From positions 1 through 64,000 of the IMG/VR virus record IMGVR_UViG_3300019762_000006: a stretch of 64,000 nucleotides of DNA; one strand, 5' to 3'. The stretch's first letter is position 1. Each line of letters begins with the position of its first letter. This document shows, piece by piece, positions 6,492 to 15,687 of this stretch. Below the pieces are notes generated by a model that did no database searches, was not told the origin of the DNA, and saw only the letters and a list, made by a program, of their open reading frames with translations. A program made the translations under genes and the position numbers. The stretch comes from a virus.

Positions 6492-6523
6492 CAGTCTAAT
6501 TCAGTTAAAATGAAGTCTTGTGT

Positions 6524-6532
6524 TGATATACT
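6524..6532 (+). promoter_or_regulatory. extended -10 promoter of the terminase/late operon
   Basis: TGATATACT matches the extended -10 form TGnTATAnT. It is 28 nt upstream of the 28-residue ORF that begins the packaging operon. No clear -35 is present, as expected for extended -10 promoters. Confidence 0.5.
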
Positions 6533-6559
6533 AAATTAATAAAACAAAAGGGATCTAAT

Positions 6560-6646
6560 ATGGATGTAATTAGATTAAAGAAAGTTGTAAGAAGTGCTAT
6601 GGAAAATTTGCTGAAGAACTGTTTACAAAATAAAGGGAAAATATGA
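6560..6646 (+). CDS. small basic protein, 28 aa
   Basis: Begins MDVIRLKKVVRSAMENLLKN. Ribosome binding site AAAGGGATCTAAT; the stop overlaps the next start (ATATGA). Function unknown; it heads the terminase operon. Confidence 0.4.
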   Translation: MDVIRLKKVVRSAMENLLKNCLQNKGKI

Positions 6647-6786
6647 TAACAGAATTAACAGACGAACTAATAGATATGGTGAATAGCCGATTAGAAAAAT
6701 TAGGTATTGAATTGACAATAGATCAAACAGAAGACATACGAGACGTATTAGACTACGTTCTCGATAGGTACTCGGAGGCGAATTAG
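6643..6786 (+). CDS. small acidic protein, 47 aa
   Basis: Begins MITELTDELIDMVNSRLEKL and ends RYSEAN; predicted all-helical. Ribosome binding site TAAAGGGAAAAT overlaps the preceding ORF. Its stop is immediately followed by the ATG of the candidate small terminase. Function unknown. Confidence 0.5.
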   Translation: MITELTDELIDMVNSRLEKLGIELTIDQTEDIRDVLDYVLDRYSEAN

Positions 6787-7563
6787 ATGAAAAGTATGAA
6801 ACAGGAATTGCGTAATCTACCAGAACCCCAAACAATGGAGGACTTAACAATTGAAGAACAGAATATAACAGTTGAAAAGTTAAAGTACTTCCTTCCAAAA
6901 GGCAGTAAAGTAAATGTAACACAATCAACGGTTGACTGGGTAAATAAAGCAATAAGCGAATCTGGCATACACAAAGGTTTAATGGAAGAAAGACTAATGA
7001 GTTACTTACACTTAATGGGTCCAGGAATTGGGCTTAAACAAGTGCTTAATGGTGTACAGTTTGTAACACTAAGTATGACTCCAGGACTAAATCAGACTAA
7101 AGCATTCCTAATAACATTTCCAGAGAAGGCTCAAGAGCTGTTAGAGCAAAATAGAGATGCCAGTTCGTTTGCTAGTCAATATGCTGCAACAAAGGTGCCA
7201 ACCAAGATAATGGAAGGTATACAGATGGGAACCTCTACTACGTATGCACCGCTAAGGCACCAAATGGTAGAGAAGTTGATACAGCTAACAAACGGTAAGG
7301 CTGCTGATGGACCTGCTAGTGCAACAGTACAACTGAATGCTACAATTGCGTTGATGGACTACATAAAAGTACCAGAAGAATTGACAGTTAACTTAAACCA
7401 TAATGGTGCTGAGGAAGCTAAACAAATACAACAAACACTTGCTGACGAAATTAGTAATATGGCTGCAATAATGGCGCAAAGAAGGCGTAATGGTGAAGAC
7501 ATACGAGATATACAAAAGATTGGTGTCACAGTAGATGCTGAGGTAATTGAAGATGAAAACTGA
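6787..7563 (+). CDS. candidate small terminase subunit, 258 aa
   Basis: Placed directly upstream of, and overlapping, the large terminase gene. The sequence is not recognisably homologous to a named small terminase, but it is helix-rich with an acidic C-terminus, and size and position fit a subunit that recognises the packaging site and feeds DNA to the motor. Assigned by synteny with N4-type phages only. Could instead be another packaging or head-assembly factor. Confidence 0.45.
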   Translation: MKSMKQELRNLPEPQTMEDLTIEEQNITVEKLKYFLPKGSKVNVTQSTVDWVNKAISESGIHKGLMEERLMSYLHLMGPGIGLKQVLNGVQFVTLSMTPGLNQTKAFLITFPEKAQELLEQNRDASSFASQYAATKVPTKIMEGIQMGTSTTYAPLRHQMVEKLIQLTNGKAADGPASATVQLNATIALMDYIKVPEELTVNLNHNGAEEAKQIQQTLADEISNMAAIMAQRRRNGEDIRDIQKIGVTVDAEVIEDEN

Positions 7564-9415
7564 GTTGACCGAAGAACAGAAACGTGAGGAACTAGCCGAA
7601 CTAGTTGAGCTGTATGGTGAAGACATAGTAAAAGATGTAGTTGACCAAGCAACTAAAAGACAGGCTTCTGAAGATGCTAAGGAATTGCTAAAAGATGCTG
7701 AGTTCGATTTGGATGGGGCACTGGATAGCTACGACCCAACGTTCCCAAGGTATAATCCAAGTGCGGATGCGTTCGAGTTCTTCATATTAATGAGATTAGT
7801 ACAAGGTGGAGACTTCGAGTTTGATACTCCAATAGCACACTACTTCATGGTTGATATGTTGTTAGGACATATAACAGATCCAATGATGTTCCCATATAGT
7901 GAAGAGATATGTTCAAAGATAGAGATAGATATAAATGCAATTGGGTTTATGGCAAGTAGAGGTTTAGCTAAATCAACAGTTGGTATATCTTTCTTTGCAG
8001 TATACAGTGCAATGAAAGGTAAACTTCCAAATGGTATTGGTAAAGTGTACTTCTACCTACTACTAGCAGCATCAAGTAAAGGTGGGGCAAGAGTAAATGC
8101 TCTAGCTGTAAAAGCAATGTGTGAGGATAGTAAATACTTAAACGACTACTTTGAGGAAATGAGATTTACTGAGACTGAGAGTGAGTTCATACGAAAAGAT
8201 CCTACAGGAAAAATAGCTAAAAAAGACAGGTCTTTCCTAATGAGATATCAAGGTATCAATACTGGCGTAAGGGGTTCAAGATATGGTGAAAGAAGACCAG
8301 ATGCAATAATATTTGATGATGCTATTCTAAATACAGCAGCTGCCTATTCAAAAGTAATGATGGATAACTTGGATGAAATACTAAACTCAGATGCTACCAA
8401 TGCGTTAAAAGGTGGTGGTAAAGGTAGAGTTCTACTGTACTTCACACCATTCCACTATGGAGACGTAAATACAAAAGCAATATTGAATGGGTCGTTTACT
8501 CCAGTAGTAATCCCAATGGCTAAAGCATTTGATGCTGAAAGTCCTACGCTCAAAGCAACAGACATACATAGTAGTTGGGAGGCAATGCACCCTAGAATAT
8601 CAATACTAAGCCTGATAAAGCGTGCGAAGAAGGCTAAGAAGCTTGGGCTGTTCCTGCAAGAGCGTATGCTGAGACTAACTAGTGGAAGTGAAAGATTGGT
8701 TCCAGATGAGTGTTTACAGTTCTGTGATATGTCGGTAATAGAAAATAACTTAGATGGTTACAATATATACATAACAACAGACTTCACAACAACAAGTGGT
8801 GAACAGTCAGACTTTAGTGGTATGGCAACATGGGCAGTGAATAGTAACGAAGATTGGTTTATGTTGAATCTGCACCTACGAAAAATGGGGATGGAAACCC
8901 AATATGCAAATGCATTGCAAGATGCTGACAAATACAAGCGTAAAGGTAAATATGTAGAAATTGGGGTTGAGATAGATGGTAATCAATCTGCTCATGTGAA
9001 TGCACTAGAGAAGTTAATGAGAGATGCTGGAACATACCACACATTTGCTAAACAAAAAGGTCAACTAGATAGTCCTAGAAAAGGTATACTGAGTAAAAAC
9101 TCGGGAGTAGGCGGTAAACACGAAAGATTCAGAATTGCCAGTCAAGCGTTTCTGCAGAAAAAGATATACTTACCAGAACACTTAAAAGACACACCAGATA
9201 TGCGAGAGTTCCTAGCACAAATTAGGGGTGCGACACATGAAGCCTTTACGAGATCAGATGATGGTCCAGACTTGGTGACAATGGCCATTGTTTCAATGCA
9301 TGTGTACTACCCTTCCTATGAGGCATCTACAGCACAAAAGGTAAGTCCTGATGGAGTACACTTCTTTGAAACTACATATACAGGTTCTACAATATCTGCC
9401 TATAGTAGCTACTAA
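7553..9415 (+). CDS. terminase large subunit (packaging ATPase-nuclease), 620 aa
   Basis: Powers DNA translocation into the prohead and cuts the concatemer. Visible motifs: Walker A SRGLAKST at about residues 135-142; Walker B IIFDD ending at about 255-256; after it a coupling segment; then a RNase H-type nuclease domain starting with the aspartate strand ITTDFTTTSGEQSDFSG (first Asp about 410) and a late acidic site in SDDGPDL. Length fits N4-type terminases. The ATG at 7553 with upstream GAGGT is preferred over an in-frame TTG at 7547. The gene overlaps the end of the candidate small terminase by 11 nt. Confidence 0.93.
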   Translation: MKTELTEEQKREELAELVELYGEDIVKDVVDQATKRQASEDAKELLKDAEFDLDGALDSYDPTFPRYNPSADAFEFFILMRLVQGGDFEFDTPIAHYFMVDMLLGHITDPMMFPYSEEICSKIEIDINAIGFMASRGLAKSTVGISFFAVYSAMKGKLPNGIGKVYFYLLLAASSKGGARVNALAVKAMCEDSKYLNDYFEEMRFTETESEFIRKDPTGKIAKKDRSFLMRYQGINTGVRGSRYGERRPDAIIFDDAILNTAAAYSKVMMDNLDEILNSDATNALKGGGKGRVLLYFTPFHYGDVNTKAILNGSFTPVVIPMAKAFDAESPTLKATDIHSSWEAMHPRISILSLIKRAKKAKKLGLFLQERMLRLTSGSERLVPDECLQFCDMSVIENNLDGYNIYITTDFTTTSGEQSDFSGMATWAVNSNEDWFMLNLHLRKMGMETQYANALQDADKYKRKGKYVEIGVEIDGNQSAHVNALEKLMRDAGTYHTFAKQKGQLDSPRKGILSKNSGVGGKHERFRIASQAFLQKKIYLPEHLKDTPDMREFLAQIRGATHEAFTRSDDGPDLVTMAIVSMHVYYPSYEASTAQKVSPDGVHFFETTYTGSTISAYSSY

Positions 9416-9438
9416 GTTTATATAAAGATTAGTTTGGT

Positions 9439-9444
9439 TATAAT
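9439..9444 (+). promoter_or_regulatory. candidate -10 element upstream of the 133-residue gene
   Basis: TATAAT 28 nt before the start codon at 9472 in the short gap after the terminase. No convincing -35. Confidence 0.35.
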
Positions 9445-9471
9445 TGATGTAAATTAGTAGAAGGATAAGGT

Positions 9472-9873
9472 ATGACATTTGCAGAATTCAAACTTGTGAC
9501 AAAAGGGTTACTCAGTAGTGACTTCCCACTACCTACAGAAGATGCTGAAGTTAAAGCACTACTAGGAATGGCGTATACTTATATAGTTGATAGATGTCAG
9601 GTCCTAAACTTAACAACACTGGATAAAAGTGCCGATATACATAGATTAGGCAGAGGTGAGTATGTGATAAGAACTCCTGAACTGCCCGAAACGGATGAAT
9701 CTGAACTAGAAATAGACCACGCATTAGGTTATGTGGCTGCTAGTTTAGTTGCTAGCTATCTATCAGAGAAAAAGACCGCAGTACACCAATCAAGAGCTAA
9801 CACAGCAATAAATAGTTACAATGCTAAAGTTGATGAACTCATAGAAACATATGGAGATAAGAATGACAATTAA
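9472..9873 (+). CDS. putative neck/head-completion protein, 133 aa
   Basis: Helical protein with central segments LLGMAYTYIVDRC and LEIDHALGYVAASLVASYL, resembling the small helical connector adaptors that sit below the portal. It follows the terminase, the position of N4 connector-type genes. No family signature that I can name; assignment by size, predicted helicity and synteny. Confidence 0.4.
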   Translation: MTFAEFKLVTKGLLSSDFPLPTEDAEVKALLGMAYTYIVDRCQVLNLTTLDKSADIHRLGRGEYVIRTPELPETDESELEIDHALGYVAASLVASYLSEKKTAVHQSRANTAINSYNAKVDELIETYGDKNDN

Positions 9874-10321
9874 ATCAATACTTTTAAATACAGATACTGA
9901 TGGGTACACAGTCGATGAAGGAGTGCAAGAAGCAAAGAACTTGTTTAAGTGCAATAACACTCCGTATACACTAAAAGATGGTGTAGAAGGACCAAAAACT
10001 AGAGTAGTGTTCAATGAGCACTTCATAATGACAATGAGAGATGCAGATAGCAATGAGTGTATGGCTAAGATGAGTAAACTAGAGAAGTACTTATACTGGG
10101 ATTACCTTAACTATCAAGGAATTGTAAATGGTGTGATGTTTGCGAATCCAACATTTACAGATGAACAAATAGATGAGGCTGCTAAAACAGAATATGAAGC
10201 TGGTAATATATACCTAGCTCCAGAGTTAGTAGTAAGAACACTTAGTGATTGGGCTTATGCTGAAACACTGCAGTTCGACAAAGATAGTTGCTATGACATA
10301 ATGCATAGCTGGGAGGCATAG
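9863..10321 (+). CDS. hypothetical structural protein, 152 aa
   Basis: Function not recognised. The start at 9863 (MTIKSILLNTD) is chosen because GGAGATAAGA lies just before it; an upstream in-frame ATG at 9851 would itself overlap this ribosome binding site. It overlaps the preceding gene by 11 nt and is followed by the tail-fibre gene. Likely a virion or assembly protein of the tail region. Confidence 0.5.
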   Translation: MTIKSILLNTDTDGYTVDEGVQEAKNLFKCNNTPYTLKDGVEGPKTRVVFNEHFIMTMRDADSNECMAKMSKLEKYLYWDYLNYQGIVNGVMFANPTFTDEQIDEAAKTEYEAGNIYLAPELVVRTLSDWAYAETLQFDKDSCYDIMHSWEA

Positions 10322-10323
10322 AT

Positions 10324-12561
10324 ATGAGTGGACAGAAAGATTTTTTGAATCTGTTAAGAGAAATACGAGGTACTGGAGCTCCAGGTGAAGCATATACAAA
10401 TGGTATATGGTACGAACTAACTGTAGCAGATATAGATGGTAATCCAGGAATATATGGGGATATACTTGCTAAGTATGGAGTAGTAACCGAAAGCGCTGGT
10501 ACATTCGATCAAGCAGTAGCAATACTAGAAAACTTGAATGTAGAAGTAACCACCCTTCCAGCTGGCACAGAAGCTACAAGCGCACTAGTAAATGGAGTGT
10601 GGCAATTGGGTATACCAAGAGGAGCAAATGGGGAGGATGGTGACAATGGTAGTACACCAGAGTTAGCATTAAACTATACAGCAGGCAACTTAAACTACAC
10701 AGTGACAGTAGATGGTGTAGATGTAACTTCTACAGTACTTGACTTAGATACTGCAATAGATACAATAGTAAATGATAATGTAGATGTACAGACTACGTTA
10801 CAAGCCAAGCAAGATGTAGTAGTTGCAGTAGATACTGCTCAGGCATTAGCAGATTCAATAGGTACTACAACAACAGCAAGTAAAGCAGAGCTAGATTCGC
10901 ACACTACAACTAAGAAAACTGAGATAGATGACTATGCTACAACAGTAGGTGTGGAGTTAACTGATATAGTAGATGCGAAGGTTACTGAATATGATGCTAA
11001 CGCAGTTATAAGATTAAGTCAATATGATGCTAACCACACGGACAAACTACAAGCATATAACACAAATGATGGTATAAAATTATCACAGTATAATGACAAT
11101 CATATAGAAAGACTAGAAGAGATAAACATAGCATACGCAGAGAGAATAGTGCAGATGCTGAGAACTAAAAGAGTTATGGGAATGGTAGATGAATACGTAG
11201 CTCAAACTGAGACACATATGATTGACTTCATATCAACAGATGATGCTAACTACATATACTACGGAAATGGAACATTACTAGAAGAAGGAGTCGACTACAC
11301 TGTATTCGATAAGAATACAATAGAGTTAACAGTAAAAGCTAATCCATACGATGTAATTACACAAATAAATACTAGAGTGCTAAAAGAGATGCTAACTGCA
11401 GAAGGTGCTTTATTTGATGAATTGCTTGGAGTTCCGGACGGAATTGCACAACTAGATGTAAATGGTAGTGTTCCTTCTACTCAACTGCCAAGTTATGTGG
11501 ACGATGTGTTAGAGGTTGCTGACTATGCCAGTTTACCAGTAACTGGTGAAACAGGTAAGATATACGTGGTAGTAGCCGATGAAACTAGTGGTAATGACAC
11601 TAGCTCATATAGATGGTCTGGTAGCGTATATGCAATGGTAAGTAACACACTGACAGCAGCTGATATAGAAGTACTATACGAAAGTGTAGCGAATACAAAT
11701 AAATATACGGATGCTGAGAAGAGTAAGTTAGATGGTGTAGAGGCAGGAGCAACTGCCGACCAAACAGCTGTTGAGATAGAAACTCTATATGAGGGTATAG
11801 CGAATACAAATAAGTTCACTGATACGGAAAAGCAACAATTAGCGGATTTGCCAAACGACTTAGATAGCAAACAAGACAACTTAGTTACAGGCATTAATAT
11901 AAAGACAATAAACCATTTGGATGTGCTTGGCAGTGGGAACTTAGATATAACAATAGGGTCTGGTGGATATGCTGCTAATGTGTATTTCACAACGGAACCA
12001 TCTACTACAGTTGGAACATATAATAGAATTAACTACGTTCCTGAAGTAACTGAGACAATACTTAGTGCTGTAGCGAATGATGGTACAACGCTAATGGAAG
12101 ACTACATATTCGATGGAGATGTGCTGTCCTCTTCAATACCTGCTGGTGAATGGGGGTTTCAGTTCAATAGGTACGTGAGTAATACTGCAGGAGATACGGT
12201 AATAAGATTTGAAATATTCAAAAGGTCTGCTGTAGGAACTGAAACAGTACTGTTTACGGTGGATTCACTACCGATAGAAGATGTAGTTGCTACACAAGAG
12301 TCAATACTAGTAACTAAGCCTGCATATACTGTAGCATCAACTGATAGAGTTGGTATAAAAGTGTATGCGGTAACAACAAGAACATCAGACACAACAGTGT
12401 CAATGGTGTTGGGTGATGGAAATGCTGCTTACTTCACTACCCCATTAGCACTTAGACATAATCAGCTAAGAGCTAGGGATGAAGTAGATAGTCACCCAAT
12501 TGGTGCCATAACTGGCTTACAAACAGCACTTAACGAACTACAAACGGTTGTTGAGTGGTAA
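10324..12561 (+). CDS. tail fibre/appendage protein, 745 aa
   Basis: Modular fibre. The N-terminus has a GEDGDNG collagen-like turn (about residues 100-106), a central heptad-type helical region of repeated YDAN/YNDN units (about 215-280), and two copies of a repeat typical of phage fibres (TNKYTDAEKSKLDGVEAGA, then TNKFTDTEKQQLADL; about 455-525). The C-terminal ~200 residues are beta-rich. N4 carries neck appendages and a tail sheath built from large proteins; this gene lies where such genes occur. Probably binds the host surface. Confidence 0.75.
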   Translation: MSGQKDFLNLLREIRGTGAPGEAYTNGIWYELTVADIDGNPGIYGDILAKYGVVTESAGTFDQAVAILENLNVEVTTLPAGTEATSALVNGVWQLGIPRGANGEDGDNGSTPELALNYTAGNLNYTVTVDGVDVTSTVLDLDTAIDTIVNDNVDVQTTLQAKQDVVVAVDTAQALADSIGTTTTASKAELDSHTTTKKTEIDDYATTVGVELTDIVDAKVTEYDANAVIRLSQYDANHTDKLQAYNTNDGIKLSQYNDNHIERLEEINIAYAERIVQMLRTKRVMGMVDEYVAQTETHMIDFISTDDANYIYYGNGTLLEEGVDYTVFDKNTIELTVKANPYDVITQINTRVLKEMLTAEGALFDELLGVPDGIAQLDVNGSVPSTQLPSYVDDVLEVADYASLPVTGETGKIYVVVADETSGNDTSSYRWSGSVYAMVSNTLTAADIEVLYESVANTNKYTDAEKSKLDGVEAGATADQTAVEIETLYEGIANTNKFTDTEKQQLADLPNDLDSKQDNLVTGINIKTINHLDVLGSGNLDITIGSGGYAANVYFTTEPSTTVGTYNRINYVPEVTETILSAVANDGTTLMEDYIFDGDVLSSSIPAGEWGFQFNRYVSNTAGDTVIRFEIFKRSAVGTETVLFTVDSLPIEDVVATQESILVTKPAYTVASTDRVGIKVYAVTTRTSDTTVSMVLGDGNAAYFTTPLALRHNQLRARDEVDSHPIGAITGLQTALNELQTVVEW

Positions 12562-12576
12562 TAAAAAGGAGAATAA

Positions 12577-14298
12577 ATGCCATATAGATTTAGGATACTG
12601 GCTCAGGATACTGATGGTACAAAGAGTAGACCTTTGGAAGAAGGTGAATTAGGATATGACGCATATGCTGCCGGAGGAGATGAAGGTAGAGTGTCAGTCG
12701 GTACAGCAAGCGGAACAGATGTTTTGCTAGCAAAAAAAGATGAGCACTACACAAAAACTGAAGTTGACAACGGGTTCGTAGATAAGACAACAATACAGAC
12801 TATAAATGGGATTAAGACATTTGGTGTCAGTCCAATCATCCCCGATGCTACAGCAGATGTTCAAGCTGTAAATAAAGGTCAGTTGGATTTAAAAGCAGAT
12901 AAAGCAACAACATATACAATAGCTGAGTCTGATAATAAATTTGCAGATAAATTAACAACATATACAAAAACGGAAGCTGATGATTTACTAGCTAACAAAT
13001 CAGACTTAAATGAAGAAAACACATTTACACAAACAAACACATTTACAGGAAAAGTTACAATCGGAGATAAAACATTTAACGACCCTAATATATATTCTCT
13101 TGGTATAAAAGGTGAAATAGGTTTTGGTGTAGCAACAGCACCTAGAAATATGATGAATAAAGCTGGTTGTATTGGACTGGATGGTCATGATGTTATAGGC
13201 TCTAAAGGATATGGAAACTATTTACACTTAAAAAGTGGAGCTATACTTGTATATATCCCAAAACATTACTATAAACTAACAATAAATACTCCAGACTTTT
13301 CAGATACAGCAGAAGTTGGGTATGTATTAGATAGAAGTTTTATAAATGGCGGTATAGAGTTAGACGGTATTTTTGTAGGAAAATATGGAGCTACCAACAA
13401 CAACGGAATACTAAGTTCACAATCTGGTCAAGACCCACTGAGTACAAATTCATCGCACAATCCAATATCAAATTTAGATGGGACACCAATTAATAATCTT
13501 GGTGGAATGTATGCAGCTGTGAAAACTATGGATAGCAATGCAGTAGTAACACCAAATTGGGTGTACAGTATGTTGGCAAGAATAGCACTTGCTCAAGGTC
13601 AATCTGCAACAAATACAACAGCTTGTGCATACATAGATGTAAATCCGAAAATGCCAAAAGGGAATCTAAACAATGCATTAAGCGATTACGATGACCCTAG
13701 CGTAACTTTTACGAGTAGTGGATATTCTAACTGTGCTTTAACAGGAAGCGGTAGCAATTTTGCAAAGACTACTCATAATGGTCAAGAGAACGGTATCACC
13801 GATTTAAATGGGAATATGTGGGAAATAGCAAGTGGTTTTATCCGTACTGATGTGGATGGATTTTTGATGCTAAAAGAATCTGTAGATATTAGAGATATAG
13901 TTGATGATAATAGTGTAGATGCTACAGGTGCTTATTTTGTAGGAAATTATGATGTAGTAGATTTATCTGATGTAGTATTTGATAACAGTGATCTAACATA
14001 TTTAGGAAATGGTGTAAATCAAGTTTTTCCAATGAGTACAGATAGAAACTCTATATCTTATAAGAAAAATGCACTTGGAATACCAAATGCAGATGGTCAT
14101 AGTGCAAGTGGTACTACAGAGTTCGGTAACGATGGAGTGTTTAGATATTTAACAAACGAGATGGTTGCTCGTCGCGGTGGTTATTGGGGTGACTCTTCTT
14201 ATGCTGGTGTGGGATGTATAAATATGGCTAATACACGGTTAGGTGGGTCTCCGATTGTAAGATCGTCTACTGGCGGTCGTGCCTGTATTATTGTATAG
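12577..14298 (+). CDS. receptor-binding tail protein with C-terminal FGE/C-type-lectin fold, 573 aa
   Basis: N-terminal ~150 residues are fibre-like with repeated YTKTEADDLLANKSDL-type segments. The C-terminal domain carries hallmarks of the formylglycine-generating-enzyme/C-type-lectin fold: NGITDLNGNMWEIASGF in the middle and RRGGYWGDSSYAG ... STGGRACIIV at the very end. This fold is the usual display domain of diversity-generating-retroelement targets, with the variable residues at the C-terminus exactly where this protein ends in GC-richer codons. No reverse transcriptase or template repeat is in the window. Phe codons switch to mostly TTT from about 12.8 kb, unlike the TTC-rich neighbours, suggesting transfer of the module. 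Confidence 0.7.
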   Translation: MPYRFRILAQDTDGTKSRPLEEGELGYDAYAAGGDEGRVSVGTASGTDVLLAKKDEHYTKTEVDNGFVDKTTIQTINGIKTFGVSPIIPDATADVQAVNKGQLDLKADKATTYTIAESDNKFADKLTTYTKTEADDLLANKSDLNEENTFTQTNTFTGKVTIGDKTFNDPNIYSLGIKGEIGFGVATAPRNMMNKAGCIGLDGHDVIGSKGYGNYLHLKSGAILVYIPKHYYKLTINTPDFSDTAEVGYVLDRSFINGGIELDGIFVGKYGATNNNGILSSQSGQDPLSTNSSHNPISNLDGTPINNLGGMYAAVKTMDSNAVVTPNWVYSMLARIALAQGQSATNTTACAYIDVNPKMPKGNLNNALSDYDDPSVTFTSSGYSNCALTGSGSNFAKTTHNGQENGITDLNGNMWEIASGFIRTDVDGFLMLKESVDIRDIVDDNSVDATGAYFVGNYDVVDLSDVVFDNSDLTYLGNGVNQVFPMSTDRNSISYKKNALGIPNADGHSASGTTEFGNDGVFRYLTNEMVARRGGYWGDSSYAGVGCINMANTRLGGSPIVRSSTGGRACIIV

Positions 14299-14312
14299 TG
14301 AAAGGATAAAAA

Positions 14313-14729
14313 ATGGTTAAATATATAGAGTATAAAAAAGTTAGTGATGAGTTTACAACTCACGAGTTTAGAGGTGGAAATGAAGATGTAGTAGTTACAA
14401 ATTTTACTGGAAAAAATGTCTTAAAGCATATTGTTAGCATTGTCGCTGATGATACAGAAAAGATAGATGAGCTTATAGCTTCACAAAATCCACTTATAGA
14501 GTGTAGAGGGATAGTATATGAAGAGTTTAAAGATTTGGTTAGAAATAGTGACCAAATCGCAAATATAAATCGACAAGTAAAAGAATTAATAGCAGAGAGA
14601 TATGATATAGCAGATGAAATTGCTATGAGTAAAAGAGATGTTACAGATGAAAAAAGAGTTGCTTATGAAAATTATGTGACGGAGTGTGTTGTAGAGGGTA
14701 ATAAAATGAAAAGTGAGATAGGGTACTAA
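14313..14729 (+). CDS. putative tail-fibre assembly or accessory protein, 138 aa
   Basis: An N-terminal ~60-residue beta-type region is followed by a helical, charged C-terminal half (NRQVKELIAERYDIADEI and on). It lies directly after the receptor-binding gene and shares its TTT-rich codon use, so the two probably travel together. A fibre chaperone is the most likely role; the small helical accessory protein of retroelement systems is a less likely alternative. Confidence 0.45.
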   Translation: MVKYIEYKKVSDEFTTHEFRGGNEDVVVTNFTGKNVLKHIVSIVADDTEKIDELIASQNPLIECRGIVYEEFKDLVRNSDQIANINRQVKELIAERYDIADEIAMSKRDVTDEKRVAYENYVTECVVEGNKMKSEIGY

Positions 14730-14730
14730 A

Positions 14731-15039
14731 ATGATAAATACTTTTATTGAAAAATACTTTAGTAACTTCTGTGAGCGTGGGCAGAGATGCTCATGCTGGT
14801 TTGATGGTTGGTGGGGAGATGCATGTGCAGAGCATGATAAAGACTATCAAGAAAGAGCATATCTAGGCAGTAAACTGAGCTATGATTTAAAACTATGGAT
14901 TGGAGTAACATTAGCTAATAAGTGGTTAAGTCCAATAGGATTTGTTATGGGATTAGTTATGTTCGTTGCATTGTCACTAGCACCAAGAAGTTACGGGTTC
15001 TACAACAAATATAGAATAAAAACTAAGAAAGGAAGATAA
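14731..15039 (+). CDS. membrane-anchored phospholipase-A2-like protein, 102 aa
   Basis: Residues 20-39 contain CSCWFDGWWGDACAEHDKDY, where C32, H35, D36 and Y39 reproduce the C-x2-HD-x2-Y signature of phospholipase A2, including the catalytic His-Asp. The C-terminal half has two adjacent hydrophobic stretches (about 55-85) able to span the membrane. It opens the lysis block (Cache-like protein, holin candidates, lysozyme), so lipid attack at lysis or entry is an attractive role. The protein is much shorter than secreted PLA2s and activity is unproven. Confidence 0.55.
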   Translation: MINTFIEKYFSNFCERGQRCSCWFDGWWGDACAEHDKDYQERAYLGSKLSYDLKLWIGVTLANKWLSPIGFVMGLVMFVALSLAPRSYGFYNKYRIKTKKGR

Positions 15040-15687
15040 ATGGGAATCAATAGAGGAGGTTTACTACATAAAGCAAAGATATACGCAGCTACGTTCATAA
15101 TACTTATGGCACTGCTGATTGACAGTATGTTAGTACACCAGGTAGAAACAGAGAAGAGGGCTCAAGGAGTATTTAATATACAGCATACGATTAGCTGTAT
15201 GGGAAGATTCGAAAGAGCTATAGGTAAATTAGATTACCGTGGTATGAAAACCTGTGCTGAGGATATGAGAACTTCAATAACTGGAGATATGTTTATACTA
15301 GACTATGAGACAAAAGAGTTCCTGTATGATGGTAGTAGAGATATACCGTCTGGACAGAGACTGTACTTCACAGAGGACAGTATAGGAAAGTACTTCAATG
15401 ACTGGAAAAGTGCTGAAAAGGCGATGACTAAAATAGGTTCAGGAATTGATAGCACAGCAAAAGACCGTGTAAAGTACAACTATGACGGCGATGAAGAATG
15501 GTTAGAGTATAAGACATTCCAACCAAAGACACTAGGTAATAGATTAATAGTAATACAAGGAATACAGTCAGATGAAGCTCTAAGTGGGTACTCAGTAGTA
15601 AGAAACACAGCTAAGGTCCTAGCTGGGATGTATGCGATGTGGTTGTTATCAACTGGGATAGCGAGCAGACGCAATGACTACGCATGA
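15040..15687 (+). CDS. membrane protein with a periplasmic Cache/PAS-like domain, 215 aa
   Basis: An N-terminal membrane helix (about residues 10-30), a ~140-residue extracytoplasmic region, and a second hydrophobic segment near 188-205. The loop pattern (FILDYETKEFLYDGS, then DSIGKYF, then a glycine turn, EWLEYKTF and NRLIVIQGI) resembles single Cache sensor domains of chemoreceptors. It sits among lysis genes. Possible roles are a lysis-timing sensor, a spanin substitute or superinfection exclusion; the fold assignment is by pattern only. Confidence 0.45.
   Translation: MGINRGGLLHKAKIYAATFIILMALLIDSMLVHQVETEKRAQGVFNIQHTISCMGRFERAIGKLDYRGMKTCAEDMRTSITGDMFILDYETKEFLYDGSRDIPSGQRLYFTEDSIGKYFNDWKSAEKAMTKIGSGIDSTAKDRVKYNYDGDEEWLEYKTFQPKTLGNRLIVIQGIQSDEALSGYSVVRNTAKVLAGMYAMWLLSTGIASRRNDYA

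Noticed and set aside
11523-11990. 155-residue minus-strand ORF
   Set aside because: Antisense to the fibre repeats; periodicity mirrors the + strand gene.
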